Positions 48,132-58,957 of a DNA stretch of 64,000 nt are shown here, piece after piece; within the stretch, counting starts at the first letter, position 1, and every line of letters starts with the position of its first letter. The position numbers and the translations under genes were made by a program. The notes under the pieces are model-generated. The model had not been told where the DNA came from. It saw nothing but the letters and a program-made list of their open reading frames with translations, and did not search any database. The DNA is taken from assembly GCA_019671135.1 (NCBI GenBank), contig JAHRHY010000015.1, positions 868,001 through 932,000 on the forward strand, read 5' to 3'. This DNA is from Linnemannia hyalina (lineage: Eukaryota > Mortierellomycota > Mortierellomycetes > Mortierellales > Mortierellaceae).

Positions 48132-48901
48132 ATGACCATCGAAATCCGCCACCCAAGAGTCGAGATTGAGTTCTGCACAGGATGCAAATGGTACCGTAAC
48201 AAGGTGACAGGAAACGATAAATTGGCATGCAAGAGACAGAGAGCGAAACTGCTGCACCTTCATCGGACTCTTCCGTGAATACACCTTACATGGATCATGA
48301 ACCCCAAATATCAATTTACTTACTATCTTGGCTCCTCGTCTTCCTGTCATGGGAAAAATATATATATATAGGCACCTTCGTGCGGGATGGATGGCTCAGG
48401 AACTGCTCCTGACTTTTGGAAACACCATCGGAGAACTGGCCTTGATCCCTGGAAAGAGCGCAACTTTCATCGTGCGAGTCAATGGAGGTAAACAAAACCC
48501 GCTTCACAGAGCGCAACACCACATGTTACTGTCGTTCGAAGGTGTCGAGGGGGTCTTGACATGATAAGATCGTAGGTCCTAACCAATTTTACCTCGTGGG
48601 TCTTTCTTTATTAGATGTAGTGTTTGACCGCAAGGACCATGGTCGGTTCCCAGAGATGAAGGAGGTCAAGCAATTGGTGCGGACAGTTATTGCGCCTGAG
48701 ATGGGACTTGGTCATAGCGATAGTAAAGTCAAGTCTGCAGAGCCAGCAGGAGCGTCAGAGGCAGCACAGGGACATGAGGAGACGAAGAAGGCAGAAGCTG
48801 TAACAGCGACACCTGCACCAGCCACATCAGGAGCAGCAGTAACGGACGAGGACGATGAAGATTATACCGCCCACGATAAGGAGTGCAAAACGTGCCTGTG
48901 A
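48132..48901 (+). CDS. SelW/Rdx-family thioredoxin-fold protein
   Basis: Small redox protein of the selenoprotein W type. Exons 48132-48190, 48372-48487, 48615-48901; 153 residues. The redox motif is FCTGC (Cys15 and Cys18), so cysteine replaces selenocysteine and no in-frame TGA is needed. The core follows the family closely: CKWHLRAGWMAQELLLTFG, GELALIPGKSATFIVRVNG, then FDRKDHGRFPEMKEVKQLVR. The first donor is GTACCG after TG at 48190; the better-looking GTGACA 12 bp downstream would break the family alignment, so I chose by homology. A C-terminal tail of about 65 residues is Ala/Glu/Thr-rich, turns acidic, and ends ECKTCL with a second CxxC pair. The partner and substrate are not predictable. 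A poly(A) signal follows 23 bp after the stop. Confidence 0.85.
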
Positions 48902-48924
48902 GTTCTCCCTCGTGATACTCAGCC

Positions 48925-48930
48925 AATAAA
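48925..48930 (+). other. Candidate poly(A) signal AATAAA (SelW-like)
   Basis: Hexamer 23 bp past the SelW-like stop. Confidence 0.45.
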
Positions 48931-51900
48931 AATCCAACGATTTGAACTCAGTAACCTCGTGGATGAAATGAAAAAAAGCCAGGCGCGTAAAGTCACCAGG
49001 AAAGATCTATCTGAGCGAAACTAGGATGCAGGAAAAAAAAAGGGCGTAGAACCCCAGGAGGGCAAAAAAAGTTCTATTGCCCGTGGTTTTCTTCTTTAGG
49101 GCTCACCTGGGGATGGGGATGGATGGCAATACACTAAGTTCTTTATTGGCATGTTTACGGGCATGGCATGACATGACTTGTTGAAACGAATAATGCAACC
49201 CCCGTTTCCTTTGGCTTTGCATTCTTCTTATCGCGGAATGTCCAGAAGCCACATTGATACCATTTATCTTCTCCCTTTTCCTGTCCAGGGCACTACTGCA
49301 CTAATGCATCCCTCACTACCCCCTTTGAAATGTCCGAAGCCTCGATGGATTCCATCCTGGTACCTTATTTTTGTCTCAATAACATACATCATCACTGGGG
49401 TTATTATTACCTCGCCTCCTACTCCTTCACTCCTACTATCCAATTGTGTCTCTCCTTTCCGCCATCTCTCATCCTCCTTTATTCGAGCTCTAGAGCGCTA
49501 TGTCTATTTTAGAACATAAGGAGTAGGAGGAGGAAGAGGAGATGTAGTTCCCTAATAGCGTCCCTTGATTCTTTCCTTCTCCATTCTCCTCACATTTTTC
49601 ATGTCCTAGTCATTCATTCATTGCCTCCATTGCCATCATATTCCATATCTCCCTGAAAAAAAAATATACTTAAAATGCGAGATGCTCGGTGAAGTTGGTT
49701 CCTGGCTTTTTAGGAGGCTGTCAGATGTCCGCCTGCTAGTCTACCTGTCTACCTGCCGCCCGCCCTTTTGGTTCCTGAATAATTTAGAGCACGCCCTCCT
49801 TTTCTTTTGATAATGTATCCATTTTCACCTCAATGATGCAAGGAGAAAGGGGAAGGAGGAAGAGGAGGAGGAGGGGGAGCAAGTTAAAAAATGATGGCGA
49901 AGGAAAAAAAGATAGTACATTCTGCAATGTAGCTAGTTAGCACTTTGAGAAATGAAAGATGGAGGAGATGGACATTGCTGTTAAATTAGGGACCCTCGCT
50001 AATGCACCATCGTCAACGTGGATATTGTCACCCACCCAATACCGGCAAAGGGAAGGGAGAAGGGAGTAAGACACAGAAGTAACCCCAAAAATAGATCACA
50101 GACACAAAAGAAATAGTGAAGCGAGAAAAACAAGAGGTGGAAGTAAGAAAGAGAAGGGAGGGCGAGAAATATTGAGCAGAGAGGGGGCAGGGCTGAGGAA
50201 GGGAGAGGCTGCAGGGCACAAAATGCAGATCCATGGGGTCTGCCTCACTGTCTGTTGTTTTCCTAATGCACCAATAACCGTGCGTTTGCATTTAAATTCT
50301 GGATCTCATGCACAACCCTTTTCCTCTCTCTCTCTCTCGTTCTCCCTTGTTGAAAGAAAGAGAGAAATGAGAGCACAAATGTGGGTGAGAGAAATAGAGA
50401 GAGGAAGAAGCTCCTGTGTTCATGCCGAATGGCAACTTGCCCCTCCCCCTCTCTTCTCTCCCCTTTCCACCAGCTCCCCACCGGTTACAATAGGCGAACA
50501 GAGCTGCATAATGACTGAAGATGCGGAAACAAAACACAAAACAGAAAACGGAGGGTAAGAACAAACAAAATGTGTGAGACTAATTGTACCTTCCTCTCCC
50601 TTTCCTCGCCCACAATGACGGTGGACATGCTCTCATCCAGTCAAGGAAAATAGTCCACGCAAATTACGGGAAGACAGGACTGGCAAGCAGGAGGCAATTG
50701 AGAATTGAGAATTGAGAATTGCAATGCTCTCAAGAAGGTGACCCGTTCTAACTATGCAGCATGTTTTTTATTTCTTTTTGTCCATTGTCGAACCCGTTTG
50801 TTGATATAATGTGGTTCGTGCGATGATCGTAAATAGTTTCTATTGCTCTCTGAATTAAAAAGTTAAGGTGGATGGGATGGTGGGGATGCCGAATCACTAT
50901 TGGTCGGGACATGTGTCCAACAGAATGGAAATTCTAAGGGGATCGTCTTTCTTTGTGTTCGCGTTTGAAGAATCAACTCACACGCACAACAAACAAGCAA
51001 GAGAAGTTTCCTGGGTAGGCCTTGGTCTCATTTTGCCCTTGAAGCATGTATCTGAGTAGGGAGAGAGAAACAAAGACGCGAACAAAACATATATGCCGGA
51101 TCCCTTCACCTCCTTCTCTCCACTGCCCCAATTTCTTCTCCCTGTGTCTAGGCCCCTTCAACATGGAGTCTTTCTAGGAATGGGTTGAAAGGAGAAAAAA
51201 ACGCGTCAAGGGGAGAACAAATCTTTTTCAGAGCCACCCCACTCCTATGCCACCTCACTCCTATACTCCTATGACATCTATGGGTCAATATAGCTCCGTT
51301 TCTATCTAGGAAAATAATGTTCGTCGTGTGTGTGTGGTTGCGTAGAGCAAAGGAGAAAGAGAGAGTGCGGCTCATCTTTAACATCCTATCACCCACCCAC
51401 CCTCAGACTCGACCATTGATATGACCCAGAAGGAGAATCCGCCTTTTTGTCGTTCTTCTTCCCTTTGATTCGGTGTAGAGGGAGATCGCGATGCGAACTG
51501 CTGAGCTGCGCATGTGTGACACCTGACATTGAAGTCAAGAGGAAAGGAAAGGGGGCTAACATGGCTGAAGTGCGCTACTGCTGGGTGTGCTTGCATAAAG
51601 GATCAAGGTGCTGAGCCGGATCAACGTTTTTTATGCTCGATTTTACAAGAGATGGGGCACATTACTGCTATGCTGTGGGCTGTGGACGAGTTGCCTATCA
51701 ACAAGAAAGCTAGGAGATCACGTTTCTATGAATTTTCGCCATGCCACAGATAAAGATCAACAAAAATCGAGTTCCCGATCCAACGCGAGTGGGAGAGATA
51801 GGGAGAAGCTACGGTCGGGTAGATTATCAGGGTCACACACAGTTCAGGGGTGTAGCACGAAAAAAAGGAAACAAAAACAAAAACGAGCTCGTCCCGTCCT

Positions 51901-52770
51901 TGTAGGGCCACAATCCACCTAGCTCTTTCGTCGGAAAACAAAAGGGAAGAACAGGGGGTAGCAGGGGATGATGAGGGAAGAGTACTAATGAGGGGGGAAA
52001 GGAAATGAGGACTGCGTCGTTGGGTAGCTTGCTTGCATAACAAACCTTTTCAAGAGAGAGAACCAACCCTCCTTTCCTCTGCCTTCCTGCACTCACAAGG
52101 CAGCAGCCATAAAGGGAGAGTGACGAGTGTGACGGTGGGGTGGCAGTGGTGGTGGTGGCAGGTAGGTAGACAAGGAGGAAGGTAGGTGCCTTTTGGCCAT
52201 GCGGGCCTGCCCTGTCTTTTTCTCGAGGGGTGAAGAAGGCGATATGCGCGCCAAAGGCAAGAAAGAGAAAATCAAAGCGAGAGTAGCAAAATCTGCCTCT
52301 CTGCCCATGCCTTCTTGGTCAGACCTTGGATTGGGTATGTCGGCATAAAAAAAAGAGAGAATAAGAGAGTGAAAAAAGAGGGCGCTGCGCGAATGAGAAC
52401 ACGCGGGTGAGGCGCGTTCTTGTTTGCCGAGACTGAGGATGAGAGTGAGGCAGGCAGTACCCGACCCTAGCAGCGGTAAATTACCAATAGAGAGAGATAT
52501 AGAGAGCCGCGTCTTGTTCGCGAGAAAGACAGACACGGTTCGTTTTTGACCGTCGTTCATATTTATCTGACTCGCAATTCTTAGTCCGCTTGAATCTTCT
52601 CTTCTTCTTCCTCGTCTCGTTCACCCCCTGTTTTTCTTTCATTATCGTCGTTGCCTGCCTGCTTGTCTGTTGATCGTGTCGTTGGAGACACCCTTGGACT
52701 CTTTCAGAAGACATACTTTCCTGCGGTACAAAAACGCTGTTGAAAACAGCCAAAGAATCCATGACAACAG

Positions 52771-52771
52771 C

Positions 52772-52830
<59 letters not shown>
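52771..52830 (+). repeat. (CAA)20 microsatellite
   Basis: About 60 bp of perfect CAA repeats in non-coding sequence; on other frames it reads as poly-Asn, poly-Thr or poly-Val. Confidence 0.9.
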
Positions 52831-52831
<1 letters not shown>

Positions 52832-54426
52832 AACAACAAAAAGAACCCCCGCTCCTCCTCCTTCTCTTCTTCCGTCTCTTCCTCTCCTTTTTCTTGCAAC
52901 TAAAAGCGCGTTCCATGGGTCAGGCGGGTAAGCAAGGGAATGCACAAATAAACACGAAACTCATTGTCGTTGTTCGTGTTCTTTGTGAACATGATGAGAG
53001 AATACGAATGACTCTTTCGCGTGCGTCTGTCCGTCCGTCCATCCATTCCTCCTTTGGTCGGGACTCCCTCCTTGTTCTTTGTTGCTTTTGATTACCCCTT
53101 GGATGGCCACTATCTCTCTTCCTCTGCCCTTCCTTCACTTGATTCTCCTCCTACTACTCCTCGTCGTTGTTTTCCTCCTAGCTCTTCTTCTCCCTCTGAC
53201 CTACTCTCCTTTCGCTCTGACTCTGCCCCCAAAAGCCATCAGGCTAAATATCCATCTAACTCCTTTGTCTAGGGTTCTAAACTACTCGCTTTTCTTCTTG
53301 ATTCAAAGCAGAAATCCAGTCTGAAAGAATACTGTACACCTTGAAGTATCCACGACATCAAATAACTATCCTAAGTCTTCCCAATGTTTGCTGTGTTCAT
53401 CCGATGCGCTATATCTCGATTGTCGCGCTGAGAAAAAAGGCAGTAAATGAAGAAACCTGACACGTTATTTTTCTTACTGCTTTACGCCATCTATTGTGTT
53501 TTGTGCAACACGAGCGTGAGGAATGTTGGCAACACGCACAAAAGAAAGGTACCTATTATATTTCATGTGTTTGGTTTTGCAGAAGATATCTGAACAAGAA
53601 CGACCATGTTGTTATCTGTGGGTTAAGGTCACCAGTCACCTCTCTAATTATGTTGCCTTTCTCACAACCCAGACGGAGCCCTATAGGTGCAGCAGCAAGC
53701 AGCAAGGTAAAGTAAGGAAAGGAGATAAAGCGATCGTCGCGACAGGCCACCCCGACAGACCCGACAATTGTGCTTCTTCATCTTCTCTGCCTTGCCTTGG
53801 CCTTTACTTGGGATCCACCCCCCTCTTTCCTCCCCTCGTTTTTTTGCCTCTTTCAACTACTGTACTGAGAGGCTTTTGCTCCCCCCAAAATTTACACTCG
53901 ATATGTAGGATCCCAGACAAGGACAAGAAAAAAAAAAGAGGGGGGGAGAGAGAGAGAGGACAAAGAGAGTCTAGTTGGAGATGGTAAGGTGAAAAAAAAA
54001 CCAGGAGGAACTCTTGAGATAAACTGGCTGAGAGAAGAAAAAAAAAGAGGGACGAGAGGAAGAGGATGGGCTGGTGCGCGCGCGAAGAGGGTGAGTGAGC
54101 GAAGTCAGAGACAAAGACGCCCGCATCCTTGGAGAGACTGTGGTTGCGGGATGGTGCTGCTGCATGTAGTGTGTCTGTTTTGTACTGTATGTTGACATGG
54201 TTGGCTGGTCCTGTTTGTTTGTTTTGTTTGTTCGCTCGACTGAACTCTTTTTCTCTTCACCCCTTGAACTTTTTTGTTGCCCACTGACGACAAAGGATTG
54301 TCCATGATTGAATAAACCAATGCAACCCCGTCCTATTCAATTGGACCCATTCGCTCCTCCCTTATTCTATTCCTTCATTCTCTCATTCACTCCACCTCCC
54401 TTATTTTTTCCCCTCTCGCCCTCTCT

Positions 54427-54429
<3 letters not shown>

Positions 54430-54465
<36 letters not shown>
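54430..54465 (+). repeat. CT microsatellite
   Basis: About 36 bp of alternating CT in a pyrimidine-rich segment. Confidence 0.85.
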
Positions 54466-54469
<4 letters not shown>

Positions 54470-56783
54470 TCGCTCGCTCACTCCTTCTAATTCTCGCTTG
54501 CTCTCGTTATTCTCTCGCTCACTTCGCTTCCACTGAGGGCATTACTCTTTTGTGTTTTGTGTTTTGTGTTTTGTTTATTGTCCGTGGCTGGGTCTTCTTC
54601 CTCCACCTTCTCTCTCCCTAATATCGGGAGGATTGAGTAAAAACAACGCAGATGGAGTGACAGTTGGCGATTCACTCAGGATTTTTATTCAATTAAAATA
54701 AGAATAATGGCTCAAGCGCACACATCGCCTGATGCAATATTCATTTTCTTCGTTGAGACACGGCGCAACAGTCGATAACAGAAGAAGAAGAGTAAAAGAG
54801 GAGGTGCACCATGGAGACTGTTGTACATGCGACTCTTGCGGCTGTTGATGATACCGCCACTTACTGCAATTTTTCATTCGATTCCTTTGGGCCTTTTGTC
54901 TTGCTAATTACTGTACTCAGCTGTTGCTTCTCTATTGCTTTACTTGTCACCCTTTTTTTTATGTCCCGTCACCTTTTCTTCCTCTCTTGTTCCTATCCCC
55001 CTAATGCGATGCTCATGCTTGTTGCCAACTGGGTACCGAGAGTGAGCATAGAGAAGGAACAAAAGGGTAGCAAATAAAGAGACAAAGGCGAGGAACCGAC
55101 GGATGTCATTGGGATGGGGAAGGTACCTTTTGTTTATTACATGGGCGGATGCAACATGTATGTATGCAGCTATCCGCCTCGGCCTCAGTCAACCGTTTGC
55201 TCCTGTTGTGAACAATATGTCGATTCAACTAATGAGAGAAGTAGAGATAACCCCTTCCCTTTTCCCTTCCCTCCCTTTAGCAGCCAATCCCCATCTGCGG
55301 GTGCAATTGACCATCCAATGCAAACAGCACGAACAATAACGCGCGAAAGGAATGAGTACTCAAAGGGAAGTAAAGAATGGGGCACGTTGATCACTCTTTT
55401 GGCCTTAGACGTATAAGAGGACGGGGACAGCAACGCCCCCCTTTTTCATCATTCTCACATCTCTCACATTCGCTTCTCTGCCTCTTCGTCTATCTTTCGC
55501 TTCTCTCTCGCTCTCTCTCTAAACTATCAACACCCCCCTTCTCTTTCTCTCTCGCCGTCGTCTTTCTTACATCCACCCTCCATCTTCTTTCTTTGTCTTA
55601 CTCCTTTAGTTCACTCTCGTCTTTTCGCTGTACCAATCAATCCTCTATCTATCCACTGTTGCCTCTCTTTCTCTTTCGACAATATCCATCCAGTGTCTTT
55701 GACCCCCTTGTGCTTTTTGCGGTGCAGAAGCAAGACTGAATCATCCTTATTCTTCGTTCCATTTAAATACCGCGCACCTCCTCCCATCCTTTTTTCTTCT
55801 TTCAACATTCAACAGCACCAAGAAAAAACAGCTATTCCAACGTGCTTTTTTTTCAACACCTCCTCCACCCCTCATTTCAACATTGACAGAAACCTTGTTC
55901 CGTCTTTGCCTACTCCATAACCAAGCCCTCCCTCACCCCTTTCCCTGTGTTTATTCCCTCTACCCTACCCTGTAGATATCTCCCACTTATTTCGTTTCAC
56001 CTTTTTTTGTTTTCTTTATAGTCCTCGTGCGCTGCCTATTGATTGCCTTTTTCACTTTTTCCTTCTCTTTCTTTCTTTCGCACAGCATTGCATCAACTCC
56101 ACTTTCTCTAACACACCCGATTGTTTTTAATTTCCCAACCAAGGACATCCAAAACTACCAAAAACACGGTTGCTCTTTCATTTTTCTATATATTGCCCAA
56201 CCCAATCTCACCCATTCTCTTTTTCTCTTCTTACTCTTTTCTCACATCCCCCTTTTTCTCCTCATTATTTTGCCGCGTTGGCTCAGCTCGCCCTGAACCG
56301 TTCTCCTTCACTCTCCTTTCACTCTTGTGCTCCATTATCCATCCGAGCTCAACAGCCTCCTATACCCCATTGTCGCCAAGTTTTTTTTTATTTATATACT
56401 ACTGCCCATCCTTCTTTTTCTTTTTTTTTCTTCGTCTACTACGCACCACCGACCCACCGTCCTCTTCTTCTCCTTCACCTCTTCTCCTTTCCTTCCCCTG
56501 CTGAATAACAACCTCTACAGCCTCCCTCCATCCTTGCTTTATCCTGGCCCCTTTTCCGTTAATAACTTGTTATAATTGGCCTCGACCCTTCTTTATTCCT
56601 TTATTCTCTTTTCATTTCCCCTCCGTCTTTGACACTCCTCCGTCACACTTCTCGTTTTTATTTAAACCTCCTCATTATTCGATATAGCCCAGAACCCCCT
56701 TCCTCTTTCCGTCTCTTTCCTCGACTTTGACACTTTCCCTCCCTTTCCAAACACTCGTATAACTCTACAACACACCCTTCAAC

Positions 56784-58957
56784 ATGGTGGGATCAAAATC
56801 GGTCAATCCTCTGCCCTACTCTGACTTCCGGAGCGACACTGGTGAGTAGAGTAAAGCATTATGAAGGATGTAACAAACAGGCTCACTCAAACAACTTAAT
56901 TGCAACACATGGCTTCTACGCGTTGTGGTTTGTGCTTAATTGCCTTTGAGTGGTCGTACGAGTTACAATGCTACCAGAATCTGGCTTTTCGTTGTTTGTT
57001 GTTGCCTTAGTTACTCATGTTTTTTTTCTGTCCCAATTTTTTTCCGTTGTCTTGCTTAATGCTTTGTGCCTGGATTATGACGATAGCTACTGCGCCAACG
57101 CCTGAAATGTTTGCAGCGATGATGAAGACTTCTCTTGGAGACGATGTCTATAATGAGGACGACTCTGTCAAGAAGCTCGAACGATATGTGGCCACGCTCT
57201 GTGGCCACGAGGCTGCTCTCTTCTGCTCATCTGGCACTATGGTAAGAACGCTAAACCACAACAATGGAAAATGAACAATTGAAAAGAAAGATAATATGCA
57301 AGTATGTGTCAATGGCTCTTTTCTAAGACATCTCTACTTCTCTGTTTGCCCTGGCTATTGAACCCTACATGATAACCACACGCTCATCTAGACAAACCAA
57401 TTGGCTCATCGTGTCCACCTGTCCAACCCACCACAGTCGGCGATGGTTGACATTCGATCCCACGTCTTCAATTACGAGGCCGGTGGCATCTCCTTCCACT
57501 CACAAGCTGCCGTCTACCCTATCATGCCCTCAAACAACAAGTACCTCACTGCTGAGGATGTCGCCTCAAGACTGGTTCTCGATGTCGATGTCCACTATGC
57601 CCCCACCCGATCCATTTCGCTCGAGAACACCCTCAACGGTACCATCATGCCCATTGAAGAGATGGAGCGGATCCGTATCCTCACCAAAGAGCACGACATC
57701 AAGCTTCATCTCGACGGTGCTCGTCTCTGGCACGCCAGCATTGCCACTGGCATCTCGATGAAGGAGTACTGCAGTCACTTTGACACTGTCTCCCTCTGCC
57801 TCTCAAAGGGCATTGGTGCCCCCATTGGTTCGATTCTAGTCGGCAGCGAGCTGACCATCAAGAAGGCTAGACATTTCCGTCTGCTTTTCGGTGGTGGCTG
57901 GAGACAGGCTGGTCTTTTGGCCGAGGCCGCTCTCTGGGGTATCAAGAACAACTGGCCCACGATGGAGGATACTCATCGTCGTGCAAAATGGCTCGAGCGC
58001 GTCTTCCTCCAAGTCGGATGCCAAATCACCAACCCTGTCGATACCAACATGGTCTGGGTCGACACGACGAATGCGGGCTTCTCGGTTGACGACTTGATTG
58101 TTGAGCTCGCCAAAGAGGGGATCAAGATTAGTGGAAGTGGTTGCCAAGCGCGTGTGGTTTTGCATTACCAGATCTCGGACGAGGCAGTCCAACAGTTTAT
58201 TGAAGTCCTCCGCAAGATGGCTCACTCCCATCGTATGAAGGTCAATGTTGATCTCATCAAGACCTCGATGCGAGAGCAGCCACATAGTGTCTTCGACGAC
58301 GAACACAACGACAAGATGACTCCCCCTTCTCCTCCTCTCTCGCCCGACAGCCCTATCCTCGGACAGATCAAGACCTTCTCCAAGGGCCAATCTTCAGAAG
58401 CGAATCATCGGCCCGAGAAGAAGACTAGCGACTCGGATGCAGAGGATGAGGTCTTGCCACGGTCTAGTATTCAGAGCGGCCCCGACATGAAGCGGTGTCT
58501 GTTTAAGGAGAGCAACGAGCCTACCCTCGATACCACCGAACCCTTCCAGCCTTCATCCCGCCGCTCGGCACCACGGCTGATGAGTGCCTACTACGAACCC
58601 GAGCTAATGACGGCCAGAGTCCGCGAGGCCGAGCAAGTATTCGGTATGCGCAAGAGCTTTGGCGAGCGCCTGTCGGAAGACGACGAGAGCCATTCTGAAG
58701 ACGATCAAGTCCCCTCATCTAGGATGATCCGGACGACACAGTCTCTAGACCTTCAAGAAATCGAGGCACGTGCAGTAGTAGAACAGTTGGCTGCAGCAGT
58801 GGACTCACAGCGGCCCCAGACGGCCGTGTCGACGTGCGAAAAGAAGAAGGTCAAGAAGATCCAGTATCGTCTAGCCCATAACACCGCCAGCAAAGCCTTC
58901 AAGCGCGCCAGTGTCCGGATCGTTCGCTGGGGTAGCTTTCTGAACCGCGAAGCATAA
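56784..58957 (+). CDS. GLY1: Threonine aldolase with C-terminal extension
   Basis: PLP enzyme that splits threonine (or allo-threonine) to glycine and acetaldehyde, a main cytosolic glycine source in fungi. Exons 56784-56841, 57087-57241, 57392-58957; 592 residues against ~370-390 for the family. Landmarks: FRSDTATAPTPEM at the N terminus, NEDDSVKKLERYVATLCGHE, LFCSSGTMTNQLA (phosphate cradle), the EAGG motif, LHLDGARLWHA, and the cofactor lysine in SLCLSKGIGAPIGS (Lys210). The catalytic part ends near residue 353. The remaining ~240 residues are Ser/Pro/Glu/Asp-rich, disordered in character, and end in a basic stretch (KKKVKKIQYRL to RIVRWGSFLNREA). They lie in the same exon without a break, so they are not a splicing artefact. 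The role of the tail is unknown; it may direct regulation or binding. Confidence 0.92.

Larger units (their letters stand above)
48902..56783. other. 7.9-kb gene-free region
   Basis: The longest stretch without a gene. Every open frame is short and low-complexity (poly-Val, poly-Thr or Ser/Leu readings of repeats). It contains the (CAA)n tract at 52771-52830, a CT microsatellite at 54430-54465, a 7-bp AATTGAG repeat near 50695-50720 and a strongly pyrimidine-rich 1.4 kb (55400-56780) before the threonine aldolase start. No tRNA-like or rRNA-like segment was noticed. Confidence 0.55.

Noticed and set aside
48132..48190. Selenocysteine in the SelW-like protein
   Set aside because: The redox position reads TGC in both motif places, with no in-frame TGA before the final stop, so no recoding is needed.
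52481..52945. Minus-strand frame with a long poly-Val stretch
   Set aside because: It is the reverse reading of the CAA microsatellite, with no conserved sequence on either side.
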